From Jacaranda mimosifolia (taxonomy: Eukaryota; Streptophyta; Magnoliopsida; Lamiales; Bignoniaceae), in assembly GCA_018894105.1 (NCBI GenBank), contig CM032127.1, positions 5,673,001-5,737,000 on the forward strand: a stretch of DNA of 64,000 bases. The letters are read 5' to 3'. The notes under the pieces are model-generated. The model saw only the letters and a list, made by a program, of their open reading frames with translations. It ran no database searches and had not been told where the DNA came from. Both the position numbers and the translations under genes were made by a program. The stretch's first letter is position 1. Every line of letters starts with the position of its first letter. Shown piece after piece: positions 1-10,659 of this stretch.

Positions 1-340
1 ATTAATTAAGTATGTTTTAGAATATGAATTAATTACAACATTAATTACGAATAAGCCCTAAAAAATTTGAATTTCTTATAATACCACCACTGAGGGTATT
101 TTTGTCTATAAGAAAATGTCAAATTTGGTCAAAAATGAGGTCAATTTTTAGAAGGGCATTTTTAGAAATTTACTTAAATTTTTTAACAGCAGTTGGTCAA
201 AATCCTGACGTTGACTAACGATTGGGTTGAAATGTTGGACAGCGAAAAATGTCAAGGGGTATATATAATTTTTAAAACAACGAGAGTTTTTTGATAATTA
301 GAACAAACTTCAAGGGAATAGATGCAAATTGTAATTCACC
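1..340. mobile_element. Possible MULE-like element terminus (partial)
   Basis: No gene is seen here. The stretch ends in GCAAATTGTAATTCACCC, and in reverse complement begins GGGTGAATTACAATTTGC followed by a CCCCTTGAC block. That layout resembles the ends of long-TIR Mutator-like elements in plants, and resembles in style, not in sequence, the MULE-like element at 6554-8210. The other end would lie outside the window, so no TIR pair or target-site duplication can be checked. Homology with duplication copy B starts just after it, which fits an insertion next to, or at the border of, the duplicated block. Confidence 0.3.
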
Positions 341-1193
341 CTTTCTTTTTTCTTTGAGTTTAATTAGCACTTGATCAGTACATATATACAAGACTTTGTC
401 AAATCTTATAATTATGCTCGATTCATCAATGCGATATGTTATACTAATGTTATAATAATTATAATCATAATTGGTCATCGTTAAAATTAATTTTTTCTTT
501 GTTTTCATTAACACACTCATGCATACGATTCATTTAGAAAATGAATCACGAACCTCACACATAGAAGTGTGAGATTGATACCCCTTGAATATAGATTACT
601 GTAGGGGGAAAAAAAGGAATGTTGATTATTGAAGGTATTACGTACGAATTATCATCATCAAATATATAAACTAACGTTTTTATTTTGTTATAATAATAAT
701 TGTAAAATTAATATCATCATTATATGTGTGTGTTACTAAGTATCAAATGATAATGAATTTTTCTTTCCAAAAAAATAGTAAAAGATATAATTACACAAAG
801 ATATTGACAAATAATTAATTAATATTAACAATTAACTTTAACTGATTACCAACAACCAAAATCGATAAACTATTATCAAAGTGGACAAGTATAAATACTT
901 TCTTTTTTGGACTCAGAATTCAAGACATCAAAGTTATTGATTGGAGCACAACTTTGCCACTTGACCAATGTTTTATTAGGTCAATTATATATGTCAAATT
1001 AACTACCAACTATTACCATTATTAATAAGCTTGTCACAGTCATTATTATGACAAAATATATCATAACTATAATTAATTAATCAATGCAATATATTACTGT
1101 AACATTCTTTATAATATTGCCACGTGCTAATCCAAATTCTAATTCACCTACCTAAGTGGAATTTAGAAGTATTTCTGTGTATTACTTGATTCT

Positions 1194-1268
1194 TTCCTCT
1201 CTAAAGTGTATAAAGTTTGATTGGAATAATTTTCCTCTCTAAAGTGTATAAAGTTCGATTGGATAATT
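1194..1268 (+). repeat. Two-copy tandem repeat, ~37 bp unit
   Basis: The unit starting TTTCCTCTCTAAAGTGTATA occurs twice back to back with one substitution and a 1-bp length difference. The same two-copy structure is kept in duplication copy B near 22890-22965, so it predates the segmental duplication. No function is suggested. Confidence 0.8.
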
Positions 1269-1348
1269 TTAATATGTGAAGTTGGAAATTGCCGTATATT
1301 TTTTGATATTTTTCTTTCTGAATTGGTCACTTATATAGCATCCAGTTA

Positions 1349-1800
1349 CACTACAATAAAAAGGAACATTAGTAATAAAATGTTAAGTGACAATGTAAAA
1401 ATCGTTACTAATTATTTATACTATGTAACAAAAAAATTTTTCCTGATAATTATTTTTACAAACTTAATAGTAGCTAGAACAATATGTATTTAAATTTATA
1501 AGCATTTATAATTAGTGATGATTATATAACGATAACTTAATGATAGTGAAAATCTTATCACAAATTATGGTGAATTTTTTTTCCTCACTAAATTGACACT
1601 ATAAGTATCACTAATTGGTATTGGTGACAATTTAAACATTAATTCTTGTCGCTACTTAGTCATATTGCAATAAAATAGAAGTTATTATCACTTAATTACT
1701 AGTAATAAAATAAAATTTGTTATAAGTTAATACTCATTAATAATACTTTTTATATTGTCACTTGTTTTTCATCACTAATATTATATTATTTTGTAGCACT
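1349..1800. mobile_element. CACTA-like non-autonomous element (copy A, unit 1)
   Basis: It starts CACTACAATAAAAAGG here and CACTACAAGAAAAAGG in the copy at 23048, the hallmark end of plant CACTA transposons. The interior is full of short motifs such as AGTGATAA, GTGACAAT and TCACTAAT in both orientations, like CACTA subterminal repeats. The right end (about 1700-1800), read in reverse, resembles the left 60 bp (TTAGTGATGAAAAACAAGTGACAAT against TTAGTAATAAAATGTTAAGTGACAAT, loosely). No ORF is present. A clean 3-bp target-site duplication is not visible, so the borders are approximate. Confidence 0.45.
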
Positions 1801-3110
1801 AGTTTCACAACCTATATGTAATTCAATGCTCCTTTGGTCATTTGGTCAACATCATGATAAGAATCGAGATAAGCAAATCTTTGGTCAACATATATTATGA
1901 TAAAAGAGGAAAGAAAAAAAACAAGAATACAACGGTCAAGTAAAGCTTCTCCAGATTTAGATACATTGTACTCCTATAAAAATCAAGCAAAAACACTTCA
2001 TCTTTCATTTACTTTTCTATTCTTTCCCCCCTTAACTTTCATTCTTTTTTTTCTGAGTAAAACTGGAAAAGGGGTTAAAATTATGTATCATATAGGTTGA
2101 TAAAGGATATATATATATATATGTATATAAATTGTCTAAATTAATAAAAGGTCATTCAGAAGACCAATATAGTGTAGGGTAATCACATGTTATTATGTAT
2201 ATTTCTTATAATTAAAGGAAGTCTAGAAAGTGCCCAAAAATTTCCGCATTATTCCCATTTGTGTTGTTGGACTGATGAAAATTCAAAGTTTGAATCCATC
2301 CATACAAACAAAAAGATAGGCAGTGAATTTGAGTTTATTTATGTGAACTAATTATCTTTGAGATGGAGAAGTTTTAATCTAAATGACACCTTAATGAACA
2401 TGATTGTGGTGATGGCCTTGTCTTTCAAATAGCAGCTGTGATTCCATGTTTTAAATATTTTACGATCTGAATATATATGCTTATAAAAAATTTATTATAT
2501 TAGTTGTTCCTTTGTTATTAATTCTTTCAAAAAAGATAAAGTACAGTAATATTTATATTTTTAACTACATTGTTACAAATGATATTTTTATAAAATATCA
2601 CTGTACATAAAATTGCCAGTATTATTATACTATTTATGCAGTACTTTTAATTGACTCTAGTGACTCATTGATTTTATAACCGCATTAGTGGAATCCAAGG
2701 ATAATACAATAAGAAGGTGTTTGGCTAAACTTATTTAAAAAGTCTTGTAAGCTCCTACATTTTATAAAATGTTTTTGGAACTTATAAGACGCTAGACTTC
2801 TTCTAAACATAATTTCTTAAAGTGTTTGGATAAAATGAGATTTTGGACCTTATAAGAAGATAGTAATGGTCAAATTAAGAAGCTTGTTAAGATTTTAAAA
2901 GTAAGTTAGGAAGCCTATTTTTTCAAAAAGAGATTATAAGTTCCTTACATCTTTTTTTAAGAGCTTATAAGTACATTTTTAAAAAAATTTACCAAACACA
3001 TTTTGACATCTTATAAGCTCTTTTTGAAATTTTATAAGCTCCCAAATATTTTATAAGATATTTTGAGGAGTTTGTAAGCTCATCCAAACACCCTCTAAAA
3101 TGTCATTTTT
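1445..3110 (+). repeat. Internal tandem duplication, unit 1
   Basis: This unit begins GATAATTATTTTTACAAAC and carries the CACTA-like interior, the AACGGTCAAG block and a complete Tourist-like MITE (2713-3095). Unit 2 starts with the same words at 3128 and runs to 9260, interrupted by a Gypsy solo LTR and a MULE-like element. Copy B has the same unit-1/unit-2 junction at about 24833, so the tandem event is older than the segmental duplication. Confidence 0.8.
2713..3095. mobile_element. Tourist-like (PIF/Harbinger) MITE, TSD TAA
   Basis: Terminal inverted repeats GAAGGTGTTTGG and CCAAACACCCTC bound a 383-bp element. TAA flanks it on both sides (2710-2712 and 3096-3098), the 3-bp target duplication typical of PIF/Harbinger. 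The interior holds many dispersed copies of CTTATAAG and AGCTTATAAG in both orientations, giving strong hairpin potential. No ORF. Paralogues are at 8953-9260 (cut by a Copia LTR) and 24424-24807. Confidence 0.8.
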
Positions 3111-3227
3111 TTTTTTTTTGTTGAAATGATAATTATTTTTACAAACTTAATAGTAGCTAGAATAATATATATTTAAATTTATAAGCATTTATAATTAGTG
3201 ATGATTATATAACGATAACTTAGTGAT

Positions 3228-6085
3228 TGTAGCACCCCCTCTCGGACAACCCCTAAGCTGAGATGTCACCAGTTCAATCTTAAATCTAACCCAAAAGACA
3301 GCCAATAGGCCCATCAAAAAAAAATTTCAAAATTTATCAGAGACAGCAATGGATTTCAATCTTAAGCAAACTTTAACAAAAGTGCTACCATACCTGATCC
3401 CATAACATTCAACATAATATATACATACTGCAGATATTTAATTCAAACCTAACATATCACAACGTCTCTAAGTCATAACAAGATGCCCAAGTATACCTAT
3501 AAGCAGGTACACGCATCTATTATATTACAAAATGTATTCGCCAATCCAACTTGGAGTCCAAGCCCATCACCTAATCCCTATCTGGGGAAAAAACATGAAT
3601 AATACAGGAGGTAGGTCCAAAGGACTTAGTGAGGGATAATTTCAACAACAAGCAGTAGGGATATGTCGAGGAAGAATCAACTTAATAAATCATCAATTAA
3701 CAGTCAAAACAGGAACATATTAAGATATTACAGTTAGGATCAGATTACAAACAAATCAAATTACAAGCAGTCATGATACAATCAAGTAAAATAGGCCCGA
3801 TTAACCGATGCAATTCAATAGATCATAACAGAACATGTACCAGACACTCCTTATTCTAGTCAGTCAGTCAATCTTACCAAAGCGTGACAGCTAGGTACAT
3901 TACAAATGTTAATGCCCTGGGAATAGCCCCTAGTGGTATTGCGGATACCCAGGGAATAGCCCCTAGCATATCATTGACACCTAGGGAATAACCCCTAACG
4001 TGTCTCATGTATCTAGGCATTCCATGGCTGATGCTGATGCCCAGGGAATAACCCCAGCGGTATTGCAGATACTTAGGGAAGCGCCCTTAGCATATTGCTG
4101 ACATATACGGAATAGCCCTTAACGTGTCTTATGTATCCAAGCATTCCGCTAGGATTGGCACTCAGCCCAACAAATCTATGTACATATATCACATGACAAT
4201 TAACAGGTTGCCGACAAGGCGAGACAGTCAGACAAACAGATTCAGATAAGCCAACAAGGCCACATAATGCTATAATGGAATAACAGATGTGCCGAAAAGG
4301 CAATAGATAATAGTATAGAATGGTAACGGATACTAGGACAGTAATAGATAACAGAACAGTAATAGATAACATAATAGTATAGAGAACATAATGGAGGCAG
4401 ATAACATGATAGTAACAGATAATAGATGAGTGTTTTGGGCGTCGGAACATATATGCGAAGATCTCATCAGAAGCATAGTTAATGGAACAACCCTCACAGG
4501 GGTACATGATAACAAAAAAGATCTCAATCAATTCACATATTTCAATAATCAAGAGGCAGTTATAGTACAGAAACCAATATAACCCTCTCAGGGGTTTACC
4601 ACGATGATAAATAGATGTAAGAAAGTGCCAGATTGGCAGATCATCACCTTTGTAGCCTCAGAAAATATTGTCACCGACTATTGGTCCGTGGTACCCACTT
4701 CTTTGTCACCTAACCAAAAGAATAAATCCACGATCAAAATCCTTATTTGACCTTAATCACCTCCAATGATTACAATCTTACTATTAATGGTCTAAAATCA
4801 ACAACTGCTCGATTAATATGCTAATTTTAAGGTTTGCCCGGTGCTATCGATGGAATGCTAATTCAATCGTTATTACAGAAATATTTATGGGGTTCATATC
4901 GTTTTCGGTATAAAGATACAACCAGGTCCCTAATTACCTAGTTAACCTCGCAATTTTACTATTTAGGTCTCAAATCTATAAATTATGGTTTAATCATCTT
5001 AATTAACTTCATTAACCCAAAATCATCATATAGAAATACAAATCTAGGCCCACTAGATTATAAAATTACACATGCATGGAATATATATATATATATTCGA
5101 GTCTTGTATTAGATCCTTCCATTTAAACTAAGAATACAAGGTTTGGCAAGAATATGTCCAAGAACACTATTTAAATAACAAAATTCAATTCCAACATATA
5201 TATACCAATCTTTTTATCGGGACTCAGTTTCCAAAAACCAACACCGCCAACAAAATCATTGCGACGAGATGACAAAACTGTCTTTGCGCCGCTAGGGGAA
5301 AGGATCACCACCACCACCATTAGGTATGTCTCAACTCCAGCAACCTAAATCCCTGGTAAATTTCAAGTTCCGCTGCATAGACAGTCATCAATTGAAGCTC
5401 CGAAGCTTCAGCACCACCTCATGCCGCCGTCTCAGTTACCTTCAATTTCACCATCCACAGAGGCCAAAACTTCAAACCCAACACACCAATGTGTTCCCCG
5501 AACTTAGCCCTACAATAAACTCCACCCGGAACTCAGTCTCCACCGCTGCTTCATCGAAATCGCCACACGCCGTTGAAGCTCGATTTCAGACTCCCACTTC
5601 TCCGCCATTCACCGATGAACTCAGTTTGTATGTGATATCTACGTGGTCTTGGTGATGAGGGGAGGAGTTTAGTCAGTTTAGTTTCCAGAGATAGGCCATC
5701 ACCGGAGATGTCGCCGGAAGGGAAGGAGATGAGGTTGCGAGTGAGAATGAAGAAAATTGGGGGAGGGGTTTGATATATATACATATATTTTCCAAATTCA
5801 CATATTGACCCCAGAATTTCTGCTTGGCTTTCAATTCAGTCCCTCAAAATGTGATAAACTTCAATTTGGTCCCTGGACTTAGTGAGTGCCTAAGATTTGC
5901 CCGGTTGACCTAAAATATTGACAAGTTGACCCCACGAAATTCTCAAATGATGTTCAATTAAGTTTCTTCAAATTATAAATTGACCCCCAAATTTTTAAAA
6001 TAAATAATAAATTAAATTCACGAAATATAAATAAAATAATGGCAAATAAAATTCACCAATCAAAAAAATATCTAGGGGTGTTATA
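3228..6085 (-). mobile_element. Solo Gypsy LTR with 5-bp TSD GTGAT
   Basis: It begins TGTAGCACCCC and ends GGGGTGTTATA; the final TA is a decayed CA. GTGAT flanks it at 3223-3227 and 6086-6090, and removing it restores the sequence of the paralogous unit at 1533. In transcription sense it is on the minus strand, shown by the two-LTR relative at 24936-32838. The LTR holds short tandem repeats of the form CCCAGGGAATAGCCCCTAG (about 3908-4150), a GTCCAAAGGACTTAGTGAGG motif, and a pyrimidine-rich leader near 5700 downstream (in sense) of an AT-rich TATA-like stretch at 5771-5790. ORFs inside are not host genes. Confidence 0.9.
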
Positions 6086-6553
6086 GTGATAGTGAAAATC
6101 TTGTTATAAATTATAGCGAATTTTTTTCACCACTGAGTTGACAATATAAGTATCACTAATTAGTATTGGTGACAACTTAAACATTATTTCTTGTAACTAT
6201 TTAGTCATATTGTAATAAACTAAAAGTTATTATCACTTAAAATATATTATTAATAATAAAATAAAAATTATTATCAATTAATACATCATTAATAAGAATT
6301 TTTATATTATCACTTATTTTTCATCACTAATATTGTATTATTTTGTGGCACTAGTTTCATGACCTATATGTAATTCAATGCTCCCCTGGATAACGAGTTC
6401 GAGTAGTACTTTCAAGTTTCAACATCATGATAAGAATTGAGATAAGCAAATCTTTGGTCAACAAATATTATGTTAGAAACGAAAAAAAAAAAAAAGGAAT
6501 ACAATGGTCAAGTTCTCCAAATTTGGATACATTGTACTCCTACAAAAATCAAA
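6086..6553. other. Non-coding remainder of duplication unit 2
   Basis: This is the right part of the CACTA-like element (to about 6352) followed by the block homologous to 1800-1990. It is AT-rich with no supported gene. Position 6550 corresponds to about 1985 in unit 1, where the MULE-like element entered. Confidence 0.75.
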
Positions 6554-7013
6554 GGTAAATAGCAGACACCCCCAGCATATAGGGTTATTTACACTTTGCC
6601 CCCAACCATTGCAAATGTGCAGAACAATATATTACCCAACCTTGGCTAAATGTACTTAAATATCCCATGTTTCAATTTTTCGGCGATATATTTTAAAATT
6701 GTTGTACTTTGACCCCTGACATTTTAAAAAATTCACATTTAGCAACCTAATTAAAGTACTTTAAAGTATTGTCCTTATCATTAAATTCTTATTTGGTGGA
6801 ACAAAAAAAAATTTATAATATATTACTTAATTATCAATATATCACCAATTCAGTCAACTTGAGTTATCTGAAATACATAAATTAGCTTAATGGCTAAAAT
6901 TTTTCTATATTGATGTGCGTAAGATAATTAAAATTAAGTTTAGGGTTCTATTACCAAATGATCATTATGGTGTACTTATAAATTATACTTATTTATTTAA
7001 TTAAGAGTGTGAG

Positions 7014-7601
7014 TGTCACGCCCCGGGCTCGCAAGCCGGTTGGATGTGAGAATTGCCTCCAAACCCACCAGTGCATCCTAAAATTAGGCTATGATCAACT
7101 TGCCCAAAAGGGATATCAAATGAATGCACATGGTTCTTTGGCCAAAACTTATATACTAGTCATTCTTTCAATATTTAGTTCATGCGAGATGGGGTATTAC
7201 AATCACCTTTCCTTCAAAATGCGACGTCCTCGTCACAACGTAACACAAATCTAAGATCAGTCACCAGGCATTGAGACTCTAGAGGTGGCTCATACAGGAT
7301 CAAGAGGTGGCTCTCGTGTGTGTAGCACTTTGTCCCACAGGTTTAAGAGGTGGCTCCCACGCACATAGCACTTAGCTCCCAATATTCCAATTGGTGATGG
7401 CTCCGATACCATTTGTCACACCCCAGGCCCGTGAGTCTTTTGGACGCAAGAATTGCCTCCAAACCCACCAAGTTCACCCTAGAATTGGGCTATGATCAAC
7501 TTGTCCAAAAGGGATATCCAATGGATGCACATGAGTTCTTTGGCCAAAAATTATACACTAGTCACTTTCAATATTTAGTCCATGTGGGATGAGGTATCAT
7601 A
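7014..7601 (-). mobile_element. Complete TRIM (terminal-repeat retrotransposon in miniature)
   Basis: Two direct repeats of exactly 188 bp (7014-7201 and 7414-7601) start TGTCACRCCCC and end GGTATTACA / GGTATCATA. They bound a 212-bp interior without coding capacity. Next to the right repeat lies GGCTCCGATACCA, the complement of a tRNA-Met type primer-binding site, so the element reads on the minus strand. Flanks GTGAG (7009-7013) and GTAAG (7602-7606) match at 4 of 5. All hallmarks of a TRIM are present. It would depend on enzymes from another LTR element. The LTR shows no 5S-like segment, so I do not call it Cassandra. Confidence 0.85.
7399..7411 (-). promoter_or_regulatory. TRIM primer-binding site (tRNA-Met type)
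   Basis: On the minus strand this reads TGGTATCGGAGCC, one change from the usual TGGTATCAGAGCC, two bases inside the right-hand repeat. It fixes the TRIM's orientation. Confidence 0.8.
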
Positions 7602-8952
7602 GTAAGTGGTTTAGAATTTTAATTTGAATAAAAATAAGATAGGTGATGCTCGCAGACGAATACCAATAGCAAATAATGTATATTTTAGTATTAACATTAT
7701 CTTTGTCATTTATTACTCTATTTAAATTAAAAAAATTTAAATATCATTTGCTAACAAATATGCATAATGTTACATTGATGGTATGATTTTAAAATTAGTT
7801 TCAATCATCTCATGTATAAACCAAGTAAAATATAATCATAAAATTAATTTTGAAATTATATGACAGCTCAAATTGATTTAACTGTCTATATATTGACAAG
7901 TGACTAGTGTGTGATAGTATTTTTTATAAAATATTTCACTTTATTCTACAAAAATAAACATTTAATGATAAAAGTGTGACACTTTAGAATGATTAGATTG
8001 TTAAATGCACATTTTGTGAAAGTTGAAGAGGTAAAGTGCAACAAACTGAAAGTATTTCAACATTTTCGGTGGAATATTCTATCGAAAAATAGAACAAGAG
8101 GGTATTCAGGAACATTTACCAAATGTTGGGTACTCGTTTCTTACATTTGCAATGGTTGAGAGGCAAAGTGCACATGGCCTTATACAGTGGATGGGTGTTT
8201 GTATTTACCCAAGAACCAAACAAACACATCCATCTTTCATTTACTTTTCTGTTTCTTTTCCATCTTAAATTTCATTCTTGTTTTCCTGAGTAAAACTGGA
8301 AAAGGGCTAAAATTATGTATCATATAGGTTGATAAAGGATATATAAATTGTCTAAATTATTAAAAGGTGTTTCAGTAGAGCAATATAGCGTAGGGTCATC
8401 ACATGTTTATTCCATTAATTCATATTATTTTTGTTATTATGTATATTTCTTATAATTAAAGGAAGTCTAGAAAGTGCCCAGAAATTTCCACATTATTCTC
8501 ATTTGTGTTGTTGGACTGATGAAAATTCAAAGTTTGAATCTATCCATAAAAGCAAAAAGATAGGCAGTACATTTAAATCTATTTCTATGAGCTAATTATC
8601 TTTGAGATGGAGAGTTTTAATCTGAATGACACCTTAATGAACATGATTGTGGTGATGGCCTTGTCTTTCAAATAGCAGCTGTGATTCAATATTTTACATA
8701 TTTCACAACCCAAATATATGTTTATAAAAAGTTATTATACTAGTTGTTCCTCTATTATTAATTCTTTCAAAAAAGATAAAGTGTAGTGACATTTATATTT
8801 TTAACTACACGGTTACAAATGATATTTTTATAAAATATCACTACGCATAAAATTGTCAATATTATTATACTGTTTATGCATTACTTTTAATTGACTCTAG
8901 TGACTCACTGATTTTATAACAGTATTAGTGGAATTCAAGGATAATATACTAA

Positions 8953-9260
8953 GAGGGTGTTTGGCTAAACTTATTTAAAAGATCTTGTAAGCTCCTACAT
9001 CTTATAAGATGTTTTTGGAGCTTATAAGATGCTAGACTTTTTCTAAAAATAATTTCTTAAAGTATTTGATAAAGTGATATTTTGGAACTTATAAGAAGTT
9101 ACTAATGGTTAAATTAAGAAACTTGTTAAGACTTTAAAAATAAGTTAGTAACTTTTTACTTTTTTAAAAATAGCTTATAAGCTCCTAACATCTTATTTTA
9201 AGAGCTTATAAATACTTTTTAAAAAAATTTACCGAACACTTTTTGACATCTTATAAGATG
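8953..9260. mobile_element. Tourist-like MITE, truncated by Copia LTR
   Basis: It starts GAGGGTGTTTGGCTAAAC after TAA and follows 2713-3020 closely, then stops in the CTTATAAG repeat region where a TGTTAG LTR end begins. The right TIR is absent. Confidence 0.75.
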
Positions 9261-10553
9261 TGTTAGCCCTTTGATGGTCTTTTCAATGTTTTGATTATGA
9301 CAAAAATTCTTTCATATGATTATGTGCTAAAAGCTCAAATGATTAGCTGAGATCTGCTCACACCATATCTACTTGAATCTATCATGCACTGGAATTTACT
9401 TTCCATATATAAGAGATCCCTTAGAGATTCTAGTTGATTTGCATCCTGGTAACTTAAGAAAGAAATCACATAATGATGTGTATACTAATTCAACCGGTAA
9501 TTAAGGAATAAATGCATGATTACCAAAGATGCTTTGTTCCCTTATTTAGTTCCAACAAATTCTTACCTTAATGATAACTTATAGTCGTTGTACATGGGCT
9601 TTATAAGAGTAAAAATTGTGCAGCATAAAGCAGTGAATCACTTAGTTGGGAGAGACTTTTGTTAAGTGCTTTGAAAAGTTGTGTGATACTCTCTAACACA
9701 TTCTTGTGCTTAAGTGTTGCTTAATCCTTGCTCTACTTGTGTTTTCGAGGAACCTTGTGGTGAAGAAGGTTAAGTGGATCTTGCCTTCGATGGACTTTGG
9801 GGAGACGAGGACAAGGTTGTTTGTTTCTCAAAAGACCTAGTGGTGAAGAGGGATGGAAGTCGTATCTCCTCTCAAGGGACCCCGTGAGGAGAACAAATCG
9901 GCGCTTGGTTGCTCTAAGGACCTCTAGATAAAGAAACCAATAGAGCGGTACTACTTGGAACTTTCTGTGGCGTCCTTGGTTCTAGTATGAAAAAAGAGAC
10001 TAGAGCTTGCCGTATAGAGTGGCAGCAACTCGTGCATCAATCCACAAAGGTTGTGCAAGTGAATCTTGCAAAAGTTCCCCCGCACTTATTCACAAGTAGC
10101 TGGTTTCAACAGTGCTCTGGAACTTGCCTTATCCCATTTGGGATTTCGGTGTAGCTCTTTGAGAAGAGCTGATTTTTCACCTTGCTATGGCGTTTTTGTT
10201 CCTTGCACTTTCATTACTATCAAATTACTATTTTTATTTGCAAAAATAATAATATATACTTATTAATTTAATAGGTTTGAATCCTAAGTGAAAGCTTAGG
10301 TAGAGGATGTAAGCTTGTTGAACCTCTATAAATACTAGTGTCTTATTACTTCTGTTTTACTACTTTTCTTTATACTGGTCTGACTGGTATCTTAACTGGT
10401 ATTTGCAAATTCCAGTCAGTAACTAAAACTATTTTCTACAAAAGACCCAAATAGTTTTTGAAAGGCCAAAAAGTATTTTGTGTGATAAACGTCCGCTGCA
10501 TTAAAATATCTTAAGCCTAATTCACCCCCCTCTTAGGCATATAATCACTAACA
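9261..10553 (+). mobile_element. SIRE/Maximus-like Copia 5' LTR
   Basis: The 1293-bp segment starts TGTTAGCCC and ends ATCACTAACA, which are inverted matches, and is followed at once by ATTGGCATCGGAGC, a tRNA-Met type primer-binding site. The run CACCCCCCTCTTAGGC near the end is typical of the SIRE group of Copia elements. It lies inside the Tourist-like MITE. No matching 3' LTR occurs in the window, because the element is cut at about 12392. Confidence 0.8.
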
Positions 10554-10554
10554 A

Positions 10555-10567
10555 TTGGCATCGGAGC
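10555..10567 (+). promoter_or_regulatory. Primer-binding site of the SIRE-like element
   Basis: TTGGCATCGGAGC follows the LTR end and is close to TTGGTATCAGAGC, the complement of initiator tRNA-Met. Confidence 0.75.
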
Positions 10568-10659
10568 ATTAGTTCTCTATATTATGGTGTAACTACCAGA
10601 GTAAAATATCCTATGATCACTAATACTCTTGATGTCTTTGCAGAAGGGCAATCGCACAA

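Larger units (their letters stand above)
6554..8210. mobile_element. MULE-like element with ~150-bp TIRs
   Basis: The left end GGTAAATAGCAGACACCC and the reverse complement of the right end GGGTAAATACAAACACCC stay alignable for about 150 bp, including ACTTTGCC and AACCATTGCAAATGT blocks on both sides. The flanks AAAATCAAA (6545-6553) and AGAACCAAA (8212-8220) match at 7 of 9, consistent with an aged 9-bp Mutator-type target duplication. The empty site is seen in unit 1 (about 1985) and copy B (about 23693). There is no transposase ORF, so it is non-autonomous. A TRIM sits inside at 7014-7601. Confidence 0.75.
341..9260 (+). repeat. Segmental duplication, copy A
   Basis: From about 345 the sequence matches 17160 onward in the same order and orientation, for example the TTTGAGTTTAATTAGCAC block at 353 and 17171. 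The match continues, interrupted by younger insertions, through the CACTA-like element, the AACGGTCAAGTAAAGCTTC block (1930 and 23640), the Tourist-like MITE and into the Gypsy LTR at 3228. Copy A retains the right flank of the Gypsy insertion (6086-9260), which copy B lacks. It ends where a Copia LTR begins at 9261. Within copy A, 1445-3110 and 3126-9260 are themselves two tandem units. Confidence 0.85.
3126..9260 (+). repeat. Internal tandem duplication, unit 2 (interrupted)
   Basis: The unit continues homology to 1445-3110 in three pieces: 3128-3227, 6086-6553 and 8211-9260. The gaps are a solo Gypsy LTR (3228-6085) and a MULE-like element (6554-8210). The last piece ends inside the Tourist-like MITE, where the SIRE-like LTR begins at 9261. 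Confidence 0.8.

Noticed and set aside
272..520. 82-codon minus-strand ORF
   Set aside because: The counterpart in copy B is disrupted (17160-17300) and split by a Copia, and the sequence is AT-rich without a motif.
1897..2100. Small ORF with a counterpart at 23543-23776
   Set aside because: The shared part is only about 25 codons with different ends, and the third paralogue (unit 2 near 6500) has no such frame.
4073..4552. 159-codon minus-strand ORF, with look-alikes at 25933-26402 and 31597-31966
   Set aside because: It lies inside Gypsy LTRs over an ATAACAGAACAGTAATAG-type simple repeat. The hydrophobic Leu/Tyr/Val/Ser repeats in translation come from that repeat, and frames differ between copies.
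7014..7601. Cassandra-type TRIM with 5S rRNA-like LTR
   Set aside because: The LTR has no 5S A-box/C-box-like segment, so only a generic TRIM is supported.
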